A DNA stretch of 64,000 bases from Actinoplanes sp. M2I2 (GCF_023544445.1 NZ_JALPVJ010000015.1:124001-188000); one strand, 5' to 3'. Counted from the stretch's first letter, positions 25,554 to 34,096 are shown. Translations and numbers: made by a program. Notes: generated from the letters alone by a model not told the origin.

Positions 25554-26800
25554 GGCAGCTCCATGGTGACGATGGTCGGTCCACCCGGCGGGCTGGACAT
25601 GGTCATCGTGCCATCGAAGGCGGCGAGGCGGCGTTCCATTCCGGCCAGGCCCGTGCCACGTTTCGGGTCGGCCCCGCCCCGGCCGTCGTCCCCGATCTCG
25701 AGGCGCAGCACGCCACCGGTGTGATGCATGCTGACGTAGGCGAAGGTGGCGCCGCTGTGCCGTTGCACATTCGTCAGGGTCTCGGCGACCGCGAAGTAGG
25801 CGGCCGACTCGACCGGCGTCTCGAGGCGTCCGGTGACGTCCGAGTCCACAGTGGTCGGGATGCGCAACGTCAGGGCGAGGGCGCGCACCGCGCCGTCGAG
25901 GCCGCGCTCGGCCAGCACCGGCGGGTGGATGCCGCGGACGAGATGGCGCAGCTCGATCAGCGCGGTCGAGCTGGTCTCGCGGGCCTCGGCGAGAAGTTTG
26001 CGGACCGTGGCCGGATCACGGTCGACCAACTCCTCGGCCAGGCCGATGGTCATGCCGAGCGACACCAGCCGGGTCTGGGCGCCGTCGTGCAGGTCACGCT
26101 CGATGCGCCGCAGCTCGGCGGCCTGGGCGTCGACCGTGTCGGCCCGGGTGACGGTGAGCTGGGTGACCCGCAGCCGCAGCTCGGCGGCGCGGGTCGGGGC
26201 CAGGAAGAGCCGGCCGAACAGCGCGTCGAAGCGGCGCAGGTAGGGCGCGACGGCCAGGCCGAGCGCGAGGATGGCCGCGCCCTGGGGCAGCGAGAGGAAG
26301 CCCTCGCCGACGCTCTCGATCGGCCAGTTGACGCCGTAGCCGGACCACTCGCCGCCCAGATACATCCAGAGCGGCAGCAGGACGATGCCCTCGACCCCGT
26401 ACGCCGGCAGGGCCAGCGTGACGATGCCGATGGCCAGCCCGGCGATCGCCCCGGGCAGCAGCCAGGCGAAGTCCCGCCAGGTCGCCGGGTCGGTGAGGAT
26501 CCATTTGCAGTGGCCCCAGCCGATCGGCGCGAGGCCGGCGGGTTTGGGGCGGTAGGGCCGCGCGATGGGCACGCCATGCCAGCCCGCGACCCGCCGGGCC
26601 AGGTCGGCGCGCAGCCGGATCAGCGCGGTCACCGCCGGCAGCAGCATGAGGCCGATCCCGAGCACCGGGGTCAGCACCAGCGACACCACGAAGAGCACGA
26701 AGAGCGGGAAGTTGAGGACGGCGAGGGCGACCGCCAGAATGCCGGACGCCACCGCCCGGAGCCCTTCACGTAGCCAGTCTCTTGTCTCCACGCCTCTCAT
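25505..26800 (-). CDS. Membrane sensor histidine kinase (HisKA_3, DesK-like setting)
   Basis: A 431-residue NarX/DesK-class kinase. Multiple helices fill the N-terminal 190 residues (ILAVALAVLNFPLFVLFVVS, VLTPVLGIGLMLLPAVTALI, LLPGAIAGLAIGIVTLALP, LPQGAAILALGLAVAPYL). The dimerisation and phospho-acceptor His is in RIERDLHDGAQTRLVSLGMT near residue 240. The HATPase domain shows the N box in ETLTNVQRHSGA and the G box in GDDGRGG and GTGLAGMERRL. There is no separate periplasmic domain, so it should sense within the membrane. The ATG at 26800 is chosen; the longer frame reads through the intergenic region. It is cotranscribed with the regulator. Confidence 0.9.
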   Translation of the reverse strand: MRGVETRDWLREGLRAVASGILAVALAVLNFPLFVLFVVSLVLTPVLGIGLMLLPAVTALIRLRADLARRVAGWHGVPIARPYRPKPAGLAPIGWGHCKWILTDPATWRDFAWLLPGAIAGLAIGIVTLALPAYGVEGIVLLPLWMYLGGEWSGYGVNWPIESVGEGFLSLPQGAAILALGLAVAPYLRRFDALFGRLFLAPTRAAELRLRVTQLTVTRADTVDAQAAELRRIERDLHDGAQTRLVSLGMTIGLAEELVDRDPATVRKLLAEARETSSTALIELRHLVRGIHPPVLAERGLDGAVRALALTLRIPTTVDSDVTGRLETPVESAAYFAVAETLTNVQRHSGATFAYVSMHHTGGVLRLEIGDDGRGGADPKRGTGLAGMERRLAAFDGTMTMSSPPGGPTIVTMELPCASSSPRTMLSSGTD

Positions 26801-26826
26801 CGTGGCCCACCGGCGCTCGCAACTCA

Positions 26827-26842
26827 GTAGTGCTAGCCCTAC
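26827..26842. promoter_or_regulatory. Candidate response-regulator operator
   Basis: GTAGTGCTAGCCCTAC is a 16-bp palindrome with a single mismatched pair, at the fourth position of each arm. It sits in the 100-bp gap between the divergent kinase (start 26800) and desaturase (start 26901). Two-fold symmetry fits a dimeric NarL-type regulator. Binding is inferred, not shown. Confidence 0.6.
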
Positions 26843-26900
26843 CACCAGACGGGTTCTGGCACTCCTGACCTCGAGCGGCCGGCACGGTTGGCTGGAGGGC

Positions 26901-27905
26901 ATGACGACAACGACAGAGCGGCCGCGCGCGACGGCCGGGAGCGACTTCGCTGAGCTGGGGCGACGGATCAACGCGGCGGGGCTGCTGCGCCGGCGTCCGG
27001 CGTACTACGTGGCCCGGCTGAGCCTGGTCGGCGGCGCGCTGATCCTCGGCTGGGGCGCGTTCTTCGTGGTCGGTGCGTCGTGGTGGACGCTGGCCGTGGC
27101 CGCCTTCCTCGCGGTGGTGTTCGCGCAGACCGCGCTGGTCGCCCACGACCTCGCCCACCGGCAGGTGTTCCGCACCAACAAGCCGAGCGGCCGGGCCGGG
27201 CTGATCGCCGGCAACGTCGCGATCGGCATGTCCTACGGCTACTGGATGGACAAGCACACCAAGCACCACGCCAACCCCAACCACGACGACCTCGACCCGG
27301 ACGTCGGGCCGGGCGTGCTGGTCTGGTCGCGGGAGGCGGCGGCCGGTCACGGGTTCCTGGCGCGCTACCAGGCGTACTTCTTCTTCCCGCTGCTGACCCT
27401 GCTGGGCCTGTCGCTCAAGCGGGACAGCGTGCGGTGGATCGTCGAGAAGCGCCGCCGGACCGAGGCCGTCCTGATCGGCCTGCACTTCATCGCCTACGCC
27501 GCCGCGCTGCTGCTGGTGCTGAGCCCGCTGCAGGCGCTGGCGTTCCTCGTGGTGCACCAGGCGATTTTCGGTGTCTACCTGGGACTGACGTTCGCCCCCA
27601 ACCACAAGGGCATGCCGCACCCCACCGGCGACGAGGACTTCCTGCGCAAGCAGGTGCTGACCTCGCGCAACGTGCGCGGCGGCCGGTTCGTCGACGCGGC
27701 CCTGGGCGGGCTCAACTACCAGATCGAGCACCACCTGTTCCCGGCCATGCCCACGCCGAACCTGCGCCGGGCCCAGCCGATCGTGCGGCAGTACTGCGCG
27801 GAGATCGGCGTCCCGTACGAGATGACCGGCCTGACCGACTCGTACCGGCAGGCCCTGAGCCACCTGCACGACGTCGGCGCCGATCTCCGCGCCGCCCGCC
27901 GCTAA
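26901..27905 (+). CDS. Membrane fatty-acid desaturase
   Basis: A 334-residue di-iron desaturase. The three histidine boxes are intact: HDLAH (about 85), HTKHH (about 125) and QIEHHLF (about 275). The last is the Q-x-x-H-H form of front-end and acyl-lipid desaturases. Four membrane helices flank the boxes. The enzyme introduces a double bond into membrane acyl chains, raising fluidity. The ATG at 26901 has CTGGAGGG just upstream; the longer open frame is antisense to the kinase. It is divergent from a two-component pair with a palindrome between, suggesting regulated expression. It overlaps the convergent poxB stop by 4 bp. Confidence 0.92.
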   Translation: MTTTTERPRATAGSDFAELGRRINAAGLLRRRPAYYVARLSLVGGALILGWGAFFVVGASWWTLAVAAFLAVVFAQTALVAHDLAHRQVFRTNKPSGRAGLIAGNVAIGMSYGYWMDKHTKHHANPNHDDLDPDVGPGVLVWSREAAAGHGFLARYQAYFFFPLLTLLGLSLKRDSVRWIVEKRRRTEAVLIGLHFIAYAAALLLVLSPLQALAFLVVHQAIFGVYLGLTFAPNHKGMPHPTGDEDFLRKQVLTSRNVRGGRFVDAALGGLNYQIEHHLFPAMPTPNLRRAQPIVRQYCAEIGVPYEMTGLTDSYRQALSHLHDVGADLRAARR

Positions 27906-29641
27906 CGGGGGATGTTGCGCAGGTTCGTGCGGGCCAGGTGCAACATCTGACCGACGCCGCCGGAGAGCACCGACCTTCCGGCGGCGAGCGCGAACCCGGC
28001 CGCCTCCTCCTTGGTGATGTGCGGCGGGATCTCCAGGGCGCTCGGGTCGGTGACGACGTCGAGCAGCGCCGGGCCGTCGTGGTCGAGCACCGAGCGCAGC
28101 GCGCCCCGCACCTCGTCCGGCTTCTCGACCCGGATCGCGTGCAGGCCGGCGGCCCGCGCGATCGCCGCGAAGTCGACGTGGTCGTGGTCGGTCTCGTACG
28201 GTGGGTCGCCGGCCACGAGCATCTCGAGGCGGACCATGCCGAGGCTGGAGTTGTTGAAGACGACCACCTTGACCGGCAGGTCGTGCAGCTTGGCAGTGAG
28301 CAGCTCGCCGAGCAGCATGGCCAGGCCCCCGTCGCCGGACATCGAGACCACCTGGCGGCCGGGGTCGAGCTTCGCCGCGCCCAGGGCGTGCGGCAGCGCG
28401 TTGGCCATCGTGCCGTGCACGAACGAGCCGAGCAGGCGGCGACGCCCGTTCGGCGTGATGTAGCGGGCCGCCCAGCTCGTGCACATGCCGGTGTCGGCGG
28501 TGAAGACCGCGTCGCCGGCCGCTTCCTCGTCGAGCACCGAAGCCACGTACTCGGGATGGATCGGCACCAGGTTCTCGACGTTCCTGGTGTAGGCGCCGAC
28601 GACCCGCTCGAGCTCGTCGACGTGCTTCTTGAGCATGCGGTTGAGGAACTTGTGGTCCTTGCGCTCCAGCTTGGGCAGCAGCGCCCGCAGCGTCGCCCGG
28701 ACGTCGCCGGCCACCCCGAGGTCGAGCGCCGTCCGGCGGCCCAGGCGGGCCGGGTCGATGTCGATCTGGATCGTGTTCTTCTGCGGCAGGAACTGCCGGT
28801 ACGGGAAGTCGGTGCCGAGCAGCAGGAGCAGGTCGGCCTCGTGGCTCGCCTCATAACAGGCGCCATAGCCCAGCAGGCCCGACATGCCGACGTCGTACGG
28901 GTTGTCGTACTGCAGCACGTCCTTGCCCGGCAGCGTGTGCCCGACCGGCGCGCCCAGCACCTCGGCCAGTTCCAGCACCTCGCCGCGGGCGCCGGCGCAG
29001 CCGATCCCACCGAAGATCGCCACCGTCCCGGCCGCGTTGATCCGTTCGGCCAGGTCCTCGAGCACGTAGTCGGACGGCGGGCCGAGCACCGGGCCGGCCA
29101 CCGCGTGCCCCACGCCGGTGTCGTTCGTCGCGTCCGCGGCGAGCACGTCGCCCGGCATGATCAGCACCGCCGCGCCCCGCTTGCCGACCGCCTGCTGGAT
29201 GCTCATGCGCGCCATCCGGGGCATCTGCCCGGCCGACGAGACCATCTCGGCCCAGTGGCTGGCCTGGCCGAACAACTGCTTGGGGTCGGTCTCCTGGAAG
29301 AAGCCGCCGCCGATCTCGCTGGAGATGATGTGCGAGGCGATCGCCAGCACGGGAGCGCCCGAGCGCTGCGCGTCGAAGACCCCCTGGATCAGGTGGGTGT
29401 TGCCCGGCCCGCAGCTGCCCGCGCAGACCGCGAGCTTGCCGGTGAGCTGGGCCTCGGCCGCGGCCGCGAACGCCGCGGCCTCCTCGTTGTGCACGTGGAC
29501 CCACTCGATGGCGTCGTTGCGCCGGATCGAGTCGGACAGGGCGTTGAGGCTGTCCCCCACCAGCCCGTAGATCCTGCTCACCCCGGCCTGGACGAGCACC
29601 TCGACCAACTGGTCGGCGACTGTCTTTCCCTTACCGAACAC
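27902..29641 (-). CDS. poxB: Thiamine-diphosphate pyruvate oxidase/dehydrogenase (PoxB-like)
   Basis: A 579-residue ThDP and FAD enzyme. Order: Pyr domain (VSRIYGLVGDSLNAL and the catalytic Glu in VHVHNEEAAAFAAAA), central FAD-binding domain (AIFGGIGCAGARGEVLELAE), and PP domain with the ThDP/Mg motif SGDGGLAMLLGELLTA ending VVFNNSSLG. Length matches E. coli PoxB (about 572), which decarboxylates pyruvate to acetate and CO2 and reduces the quinone pool. The GTG at 29641 is chosen because GGGAGG lies 6 bp upstream; the annotated open frame runs antisense to the neighbouring SDR gene. Acetolactate-synthase-like activity is the alternative but less likely. Confidence 0.85.
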   Translation of the reverse strand: MFGKGKTVADQLVEVLVQAGVSRIYGLVGDSLNALSDSIRRNDAIEWVHVHNEEAAAFAAAAEAQLTGKLAVCAGSCGPGNTHLIQGVFDAQRSGAPVLAIASHIISSEIGGGFFQETDPKQLFGQASHWAEMVSSAGQMPRMARMSIQQAVGKRGAAVLIMPGDVLAADATNDTGVGHAVAGPVLGPPSDYVLEDLAERINAAGTVAIFGGIGCAGARGEVLELAEVLGAPVGHTLPGKDVLQYDNPYDVGMSGLLGYGACYEASHEADLLLLLGTDFPYRQFLPQKNTIQIDIDPARLGRRTALDLGVAGDVRATLRALLPKLERKDHKFLNRMLKKHVDELERVVGAYTRNVENLVPIHPEYVASVLDEEAAGDAVFTADTGMCTSWAARYITPNGRRRLLGSFVHGTMANALPHALGAAKLDPGRQVVSMSGDGGLAMLLGELLTAKLHDLPVKVVVFNNSSLGMVRLEMLVAGDPPYETDHDHVDFAAIARAAGLHAIRVEKPDEVRGALRSVLDHDGPALLDVVTDPSALEIPPHITKEEAAGFALAAGRSVLSGGVGQMLHLARTNLRNIPR

Positions 29642-29711
29642 CGCGGCCTCCCGCCGTCGTGCGAATGTGCGTGAGGTACCCGAGCGGACGAATGCGTGAA
29701 CGGAGCGGTAA

Positions 29712-30494
29712 ATGGATCTGCGTCTCACCGATAAGGTGGCGGTCGTCACTGGCAGTAACGCCGGAATAGGCGAGGCTGTCGCGCGCGGGCTGGCCGCCGA
29801 GGGCGTGCACCTCGTGTTGTGCGGCCGCGACGAGGATCGCCTGCGGGCCGTCGCGTCCTCGATCCCCGACGTCCGGGTGGTGACCGTCGCCGCCGACCTG
29901 ACCCGGCCCGACGGCGCGGCGCGGGTGGCCGCGGCCGTCGGCGAGCTCGGCGGCGCGGACATCCTCATCAACAACGCCGGCACCGGCAGCGACGAGAAGA
30001 TCCTGACCGCGCCCGACTCGCGCTGGCAGGAGTACTGGGAGCTGCACGTGATGGCGGCCGTCCGGCTGGCCCGCGAGATAGCGCCGGGCATGAAGGCCCG
30101 GGGTGGCGGGGTGATCTTGCACAACGCGTCGATCTGCGCCACCCAGCCGCTCGGCTACGAGCCGATCTACAACGTCACCAAGGCCGCGCTCGTGATGTTC
30201 TCGAAGTGCCTGGCGAACGAGCTGATCGGGGACAACATCCGGGTCAACACGGTGAACCCCGGCCTGGTCATGACCGGGGACTGGATCAAGACCGCGAAGG
30301 CGTTGACCGCCGGCACCGATCAGACGTGGGAGCAGTACCTGGAGGGGATCGCCCAGGACAACGCGCCGATCGGACGGTTCGCCACCCCCGAGGAGGTGGC
30401 GGACTTCTTCGTCTTCCTCTGTTCCGAGCGTGCCGCCTATTCGGTCGGCTCGACCCATTATGTGGACGGCGGCTGGCTCAAAGTGACGACCTGA
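29712..30494 (+). CDS. SDR-family oxidoreductase
   Basis: A 260-residue classical short-chain dehydrogenase. The cofactor motif is TGSNAGIG (TGxxxGIG) near residue 14. NNAG follows in ILINNAGTGS, the catalytic Ser in HNASICATQP and the Y-x-x-x-K pair in YNVTKAALVM. It ends in the usual C-terminal GSTHYVDGGWLKV. It reduces or oxidises an unidentified alcohol or ketone with NAD(P)H. ATG after GGAGCGGTAA. It is divergent from poxB (70-bp gap) and overlaps the convergent hydrolase by 17 bp. Confidence 0.9.
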   Translation: MDLRLTDKVAVVTGSNAGIGEAVARGLAAEGVHLVLCGRDEDRLRAVASSIPDVRVVTVAADLTRPDGAARVAAAVGELGGADILINNAGTGSDEKILTAPDSRWQEYWELHVMAAVRLAREIAPGMKARGGGVILHNASICATQPLGYEPIYNVTKAALVMFSKCLANELIGDNIRVNTVNPGLVMTGDWIKTAKALTAGTDQTWEQYLEGIAQDNAPIGRFATPEEVADFFVFLCSERAAYSVGSTHYVDGGWLKVTT

Positions 30495-31308
30495 GCCACG
30501 GGACGAGCAACGGCAGGACGACGGCCGCCTGCATCGCGGCCAGGTGGTCGGCCTCCGGAATCAATTCCACTTCCCAGCCGTACGTCCGCAGCCGCGCACG
30601 GTTGGCCCGGAGCGGCTCGGCGAGGGCGACGTAGGCGTTGTCCCACGCCGGGCCGTACCGGATGTTGTCGTCCTCGCCGGCGAAGGCCAGCCGGGGCACG
30701 TCGAGACGCACGGCGGTGTCGTCGAATGCGCGAAGCGACTCGTACAGGGTCACGAACTGGCGGGTCTGGCCGGGCGTCTGGGTGAACGCGACGGAATCCC
30801 AGTCGCCCGGGACGGGCTCGCCGGTCGGCGGGGGCGGCGGGTCGATCGCCATCCGGTGGGCCGAGCGGGTGACCGCGAGCATCGCCTCGTAGGGGCCGCC
30901 GAGCGGCGGGAAGCCGCCCATGGCCAGCGCGGTGAGCCGGTCGGTGCGCAGGGCCAGCTGCAGTCCGCACAGGGCGAGCCACGAGTAGCCGTAGTAGGCG
31001 AACCGGTCGGCGCCGGCGGCGTCGGCGATGGCCAGCAGGTCGGCCGTGGCCGCGTCGGCGGTGAGGGTCAGGGGCGCCGGGTGGTCGTTGCGGTGGCCCT
31101 CGTAGTCGGCCGTGACGGCCCGGAAGCCGGCCTCGGCCAGGCCGGACGCGAGGGTGTGGCCGAGAGCGGGGTCGCCGCCCCAGGCCCGCATCGCCTCGGC
31201 CTGCGCGCCGTCGGCGATCACCGTGCTGACCGGGAGGAGGATGGCCGGACCGGTGCCGTGGACCTGGACGTCGATGGTGGAACCGTCGTGGAGTCGAGCA
31301 GTCGGCAT
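30478..31308 (-). CDS. Alpha/beta hydrolase
   Basis: A 276-residue soluble hydrolase. The nucleophile elbow reads YGYSWLALCGLQLAL near residue 105, with Ala in place of the last Gly of GxSxG. The probable acid and His are in AFAGEDDNIRYG and PEADHLAAMQ near the C terminus. The ATG at 31308 (MPTARLHDGS) is preferred to one three codons earlier. Only 27 bp separate it from the divergent TetR gene, so the regulator almost certainly controls it. The substrate is unknown. Confidence 0.85.
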   Translation of the reverse strand: MPTARLHDGSTIDVQVHGTGPAILLPVSTVIADGAQAEAMRAWGGDPALGHTLASGLAEAGFRAVTADYEGHRNDHPAPLTLTADAATADLLAIADAAGADRFAYYGYSWLALCGLQLALRTDRLTALAMGGFPPLGGPYEAMLAVTRSAHRMAIDPPPPPTGEPVPGDWDSVAFTQTPGQTRQFVTLYESLRAFDDTAVRLDVPRLAFAGEDDNIRYGPAWDNAYVALAEPLRANRARLRTYGWEVELIPEADHLAAMQAAVVLPLLVPWLRSSL

Positions 31309-31312
31309 GCAA

Positions 31313-31327
31313 AACACTATACACTGT
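31313..31327. promoter_or_regulatory. Candidate TetR operator/promoter overlap
   Basis: The 27-bp gap between the divergent hydrolase and TetR genes contains the AT-rich string ACACTATACACTGT. It has imperfect dyad symmetry (10 of 14 positions) and a TATACA-like -10 element. In such a short shared promoter a TetR site is expected; this is the only candidate. Confidence 0.4.
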
Positions 31328-31335
31328 CAGGAGTT

Positions 31336-32037
31336 ATGGACGACCACCTCAGGCGGCTCTGGCGGCATCGTGGGGCGACGCTGCCCACGCCCCGCCGCGG
31401 GCCGAGACAGCAACTCGACCTCGACGAGATCCTCGCCGCCGGCATCGAGATCGCGGACGCCTCCGGGCTCGAGGCGGTGTCGACGCGGGCCGTGGCCGCG
31501 CGCTTCGGCAAGACGGCGATGGCGCTCTATCCGTACGTCGGAACCAAGGAGAACCTGCTCGCGCTGATGCAGGACCAGGCGACGGCCATGCCCGTTCTCG
31601 ATCTGTCACCGAGCGGGCTGGCGGAGGCTTTGCGGGCGTGGGCCACGGCGCTCTTCGAGGTGTATCTGGCTCATCCGTGGCTGACCGAGCGGCCCTGGTC
31701 GCAGGCCAGCCAGGGGCCACACGAGCAGGACTGGCTGGAGGCGCTGCTGGGGATCTTCGAGCGCTTCGCGGTGCCGGCCGGGTCGCGGGCGCCCGCGGTG
31801 ACCATGCTGTACGCGACGACGCGCGCGACCGCGCAGACCGCGGCGGCCTACCGGCGTCTGACCGAGAACGATCTCGAGCAGTGGCGCGCCCGGGCAGCGG
31901 CGATCCCCGAATCGTTCCCGCTCTCGGCCGCCCTCCCCCCGATCACCCCGCACTGGGCCGACGCTCCCCGCGCGGGCCTGCACGCGGCGGTCGGGCTGCT
32001 CGCGGCCGGTCTGGTCGCGGCCGAGCCGCCCGCCTAG
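31336..32037 (+). CDS. TetR/AcrR-family regulator
   Basis: A 233-residue regulator. The N-terminal DNA-binding domain spans about residues 25-75 (LDLDEILAAGIEIADASGLE, then VSTRAVAARFGKTAMALYPY, the HTH). A C-terminal ligand domain of the TetR_C type follows. Its basic N terminus precedes the HTH. The ATG at 31336 has AGGAG 5 bp upstream. It is divergent from the alpha/beta hydrolase and probably represses both. Confidence 0.88.
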   Translation: MDDHLRRLWRHRGATLPTPRRGPRQQLDLDEILAAGIEIADASGLEAVSTRAVAARFGKTAMALYPYVGTKENLLALMQDQATAMPVLDLSPSGLAEALRAWATALFEVYLAHPWLTERPWSQASQGPHEQDWLEALLGIFERFAVPAGSRAPAVTMLYATTRATAQTAAAYRRLTENDLEQWRARAAAIPESFPLSAALPPITPHWADAPRAGLHAAVGLLAAGLVAAEPPA

Positions 32038-32048
32038 CCCGTACCGCC

Positions 32049-32741
32049 CTACAGCTGTGCCGCGTCCAGACCGATGAGGTCCCGCAGCGCGCTCTCGCCG
32101 CCGGGGGTGAGCCGCACGGCCCGGCCCGAGCCGATCCGGGTGACCCAGCGCCGCGTGAGGGCCGCCTCGCACAGGCGCGCCCCGGCCACCCCGGCCAGGT
32201 GCTGCCGCCGCTCGGTCCAGTCGAGGCAGCCGCGGGCCAGCGGCCGCCGCCCCGGCCGCAGCTCGGCCCCGGTCACCGAGGTCAACACCGTTCTCCCGTA
32301 CGGGGTGAGCGCGAACCCGCCGTCCACGTCGAGCATCCCCGCCCCGGCCATCGCCTCGGTGACGGCCACCCCGAGCCGCCCGGCCAGATGGTCGTAGCAG
32401 GTGCGGCCCCGCCGCAGGGCCGCGCTCGCGGTGACGGCCCGCAGGCCGGTGACCGGCGCCGGGCGGGGCTCCAGCCGCGCGGCCAGGTCCTCGATGAGCT
32501 GGGCCGCCGACTCGTCGGCCAGCTGCACGTACCGGTGCCGGCCCTGCCGCCGCTCGACCAGCAGCCCGCCGGCGACGAGCCGGTGCAGGTGCTCGGTGGC
32601 GGTGGACGGCGCGACCCCGGCGTGCCGGGCCAGCTCGCCCGCCGTCCAGGCCCGCCCGTCGAGCAACGCCAGGCAGACGGCCGCCCGCGTCTCGTCCGCG
32701 AGCAGCCCGGCGAGGGCGGCGAGGTCTCCGGCGGTGGCCAT
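32049..32741 (-). CDS. ArsR-type winged-helix regulator with extended C terminus
   Basis: A 230-residue regulator, twice the usual ArsR length. Residues 1-80 are the winged helix (LAALAGLLADETRAAVCLAL, WTAGELARHAGVAPSTATEH, and the basic wing VERRQGRHRYVQL). A Cys in RTCYDHLAGRLGVAVTEAM and a second DNA-binding-like C-terminal half follow. This matches the actinobacterial ArsR_HTH_5 plus C-terminal regulators whose ligands are unknown. It has no obvious metal site. It lies 11 bp beyond the convergent TetR stop, and its own target is unclear. Confidence 0.82.
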   Translation of the reverse strand: MATAGDLAALAGLLADETRAAVCLALLDGRAWTAGELARHAGVAPSTATEHLHRLVAGGLLVERRQGRHRYVQLADESAAQLIEDLAARLEPRPAPVTGLRAVTASAALRRGRTCYDHLAGRLGVAVTEAMAGAGMLDVDGGFALTPYGRTVLTSVTGAELRPGRRPLARGCLDWTERRQHLAGVAGARLCEAALTRRWVTRIGSGRAVRLTPGGESALRDLIGLDAAQL

Positions 32742-32810
32742 GTGTCCAGTGTGCGGCGCAACGGTTCGGCGCCGGCCGAAGCTTCGCCCCCGGTGGACAA
32801 CCCGACGCCG

Positions 32811-33257
32811 TCAGCCCCTCCCCTGATGGGCCGGGGCCCGGGTGGCGGCCTCGGCGGAATTGCCGATCGCGGCACGCCGGCCGAGGGCCCGGATCGCCAG
32901 GAAGCTGATCGGCGCGAGGGTCAGGTGGCACAGCGCCAGCGCGATCGTGCTCGTCCCGTCGAGATCGGCGGGCAGCGTCATCACGAGGATCGTCACGACC
33001 GCCAGCACGGGGGCGACGATCGCCGCTACCCGGGCGACCCACGGGCCGAGCCGCGCGAGCACCGCCACGAGGACCAGCCCGACCAGCAGAGGCACGGCAC
33101 TGAAACCGGCCACCGTGACGGCGTCGACCTCGTTGACGACGCCCCCGGTGGTGAAGCGGAAGCTGCCGCCGGCCGCGCGGCCCACCCCGTACACGACGAG
33201 GTTGACGATCACGGCGGCCACGCAGGCCAGGGCGATGATCGCCGGCCGGCTACGCAT
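32811..33257 (-). CDS. Four-helix membrane protein (DUF6069-like)
   Basis: A 148-residue protein with four transmembrane helices (IIALACVAAVIVNLVVYGVG, VAGFSAVPLLVGLVLVAVLA, AAIVAPVLAVVTILVMTL, LALCHLTLAPISFLAIRAL). The pattern fits the small actinobacterial DUF6069 family; function unknown. Its ATG overlaps the SRPBCC stop by 8 bp, making it the third gene of the ArsR-SRPBCC operon. Confidence 0.7.
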   Translation of the reverse strand: MRSRPAIIALACVAAVIVNLVVYGVGRAAGGSFRFTTGGVVNEVDAVTVAGFSAVPLLVGLVLVAVLARLGPWVARVAAIVAPVLAVVTILVMTLPADLDGTSTIALALCHLTLAPISFLAIRALGRRAAIGNSAEAATRAPAHQGRG

Positions 33258-33702
33258 CGGTTCCGCGCTTCAGATAGGCCTCGATGCGGGCGAAGGCGCC
33301 CTGCCAGACCTCGCCGACGAAGAAGTCGCGGATCTCGGGGACGGGGAAGCCGCTCTGTGTGACCGTCATGAGCGTGCCGTCGCCCTTCTCCTCGAAGGTG
33401 ACCTCGATGCGGGTGGTCATCTCCTGGCCGTCGGGCCCCGAACCGGTCGACTCGGTGACCAGCCGGCGGGGCCGGTCGATCTCGAGGAAGGTCTGGGTCT
33501 CCCGGAAGAGGGTGTCCCGGTCGGACCCCCACACGGCGGTCTGCCGGCCGCCCACCCGCAGGTCGACCTCGATCTCGACGATGCCCGGCTCGTCGTCGAG
33601 GATGCTGAACCAGATCTTCTGTTTCTCGGCGTCGGTGTAGGCGTCGAACACCTCCTCGGGCGTGGCCGGCAGCTCCCGCGTGACCCGCATGTCCAGTGTC
33701 AT
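33250..33702 (-). CDS. SRPBCC (AHSA1/START-like) domain protein
   Basis: A 150-residue AHSA1-type hydrophobic-pocket protein: TRELPATPEEVFDAYTDAEK at the N terminus, a central LRVGGRQTAVWG strand and a C-terminal helix with EVWQGAFARIEAYLKRG. Proteins of this fold bind hydrophobic ligands and often travel with an ArsR regulator. The start codon overlaps the ArsR stop as ATGA (33699-33702), so translation is coupled. The ligand is unknown. Confidence 0.88.
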   Translation of the reverse strand: MTLDMRVTRELPATPEEVFDAYTDAEKQKIWFSILDDEPGIVEIEVDLRVGGRQTAVWGSDRDTLFRETQTFLEIDRPRRLVTESTGSGPDGQEMTTRIEVTFEEKGDGTLMTVTQSGFPVPEIRDFFVGEVWQGAFARIEAYLKRGTDA

Positions 33703-34070
33703 GTCCCCTGCTCCTTGCTCCGGTCGGTGTCGTCCGCGCCGCGGCGCAGCGTGAAGTAGGCGTCGAGGCCGTCGAGGCGACGGGCCCAGAGGCGTTGGTA
33801 GAAGCTGATCCAGGCCAGCGCGTCGTCGAGCGGCGCCGGGGCGAGGCGGCACTGCCGGGTGCGGCCGACCTTCTCGGTGACCACCAGACCGGCGTCCTCG
33901 AGCACCTGGACGTGTTTCTTCATGCCGGTCAGGGTCATGCCGGCCGGCTCGGCGAGCTCCCCGATGGTCGCCGGCCCCGCCCCCAGTCGCACCAGCACGC
34001 CGCGCCGGGTCGCGTCGGCAAGCGACGCGAAGACCCGATCCAATCCCTCATGCTGAACCACGTGGTTCAC
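33699..34070 (-). CDS. ArsR-family regulator (SdpR/AHSA1-associated)
   Basis: A 123-residue winged-helix repressor: LDRVFASLADATRRGVLVRL, HTH IGELAEPAGMTLTGMKKHVQ, wing VVTEKVGRTRQCRL. It lacks the metal-binding CVC motif. The GTG at 34070 is chosen; it lies at the edge of a perfect 16-bp palindrome, so the protein probably blocks its own start. First gene of a coupled three-gene operon with the SRPBCC and four-helix membrane proteins. Confidence 0.88.
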   Translation of the reverse strand: MNHVVQHEGLDRVFASLADATRRGVLVRLGAGPATIGELAEPAGMTLTGMKKHVQVLEDAGLVVTEKVGRTRQCRLAPAPLDDALAWISFYQRLWARRLDGLDAYFTLRRGADDTDRSKEQGT

Positions 34071-34096
34071 CTTACGAAACTGAACCAGAAAGTTCA
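34054..34096. promoter_or_regulatory. Two ArsR operators, TGAAC-N6-GTTCA
   Basis: Site 1 (34054-34069) is TGAACCACGTGGTTCA, a perfect 16-bp palindrome overlapping the ArsR start codon. Site 2 (34081-34096) is TGAACCAGAAAGTTCA, with the same arms and spacing. Centres are 27 bp apart. Identical arms in a repressor's own promoter strongly suggest autoregulation; occupancy would block transcription or translation of the operon. Confidence 0.75.

Noticed and set aside
30478..30494. Overlap of SDR and hydrolase as possible frame error
   Set aside because: Both C termini look complete, and short convergent overlaps recur in this window (for example 27902-27905 and 57829-57857).
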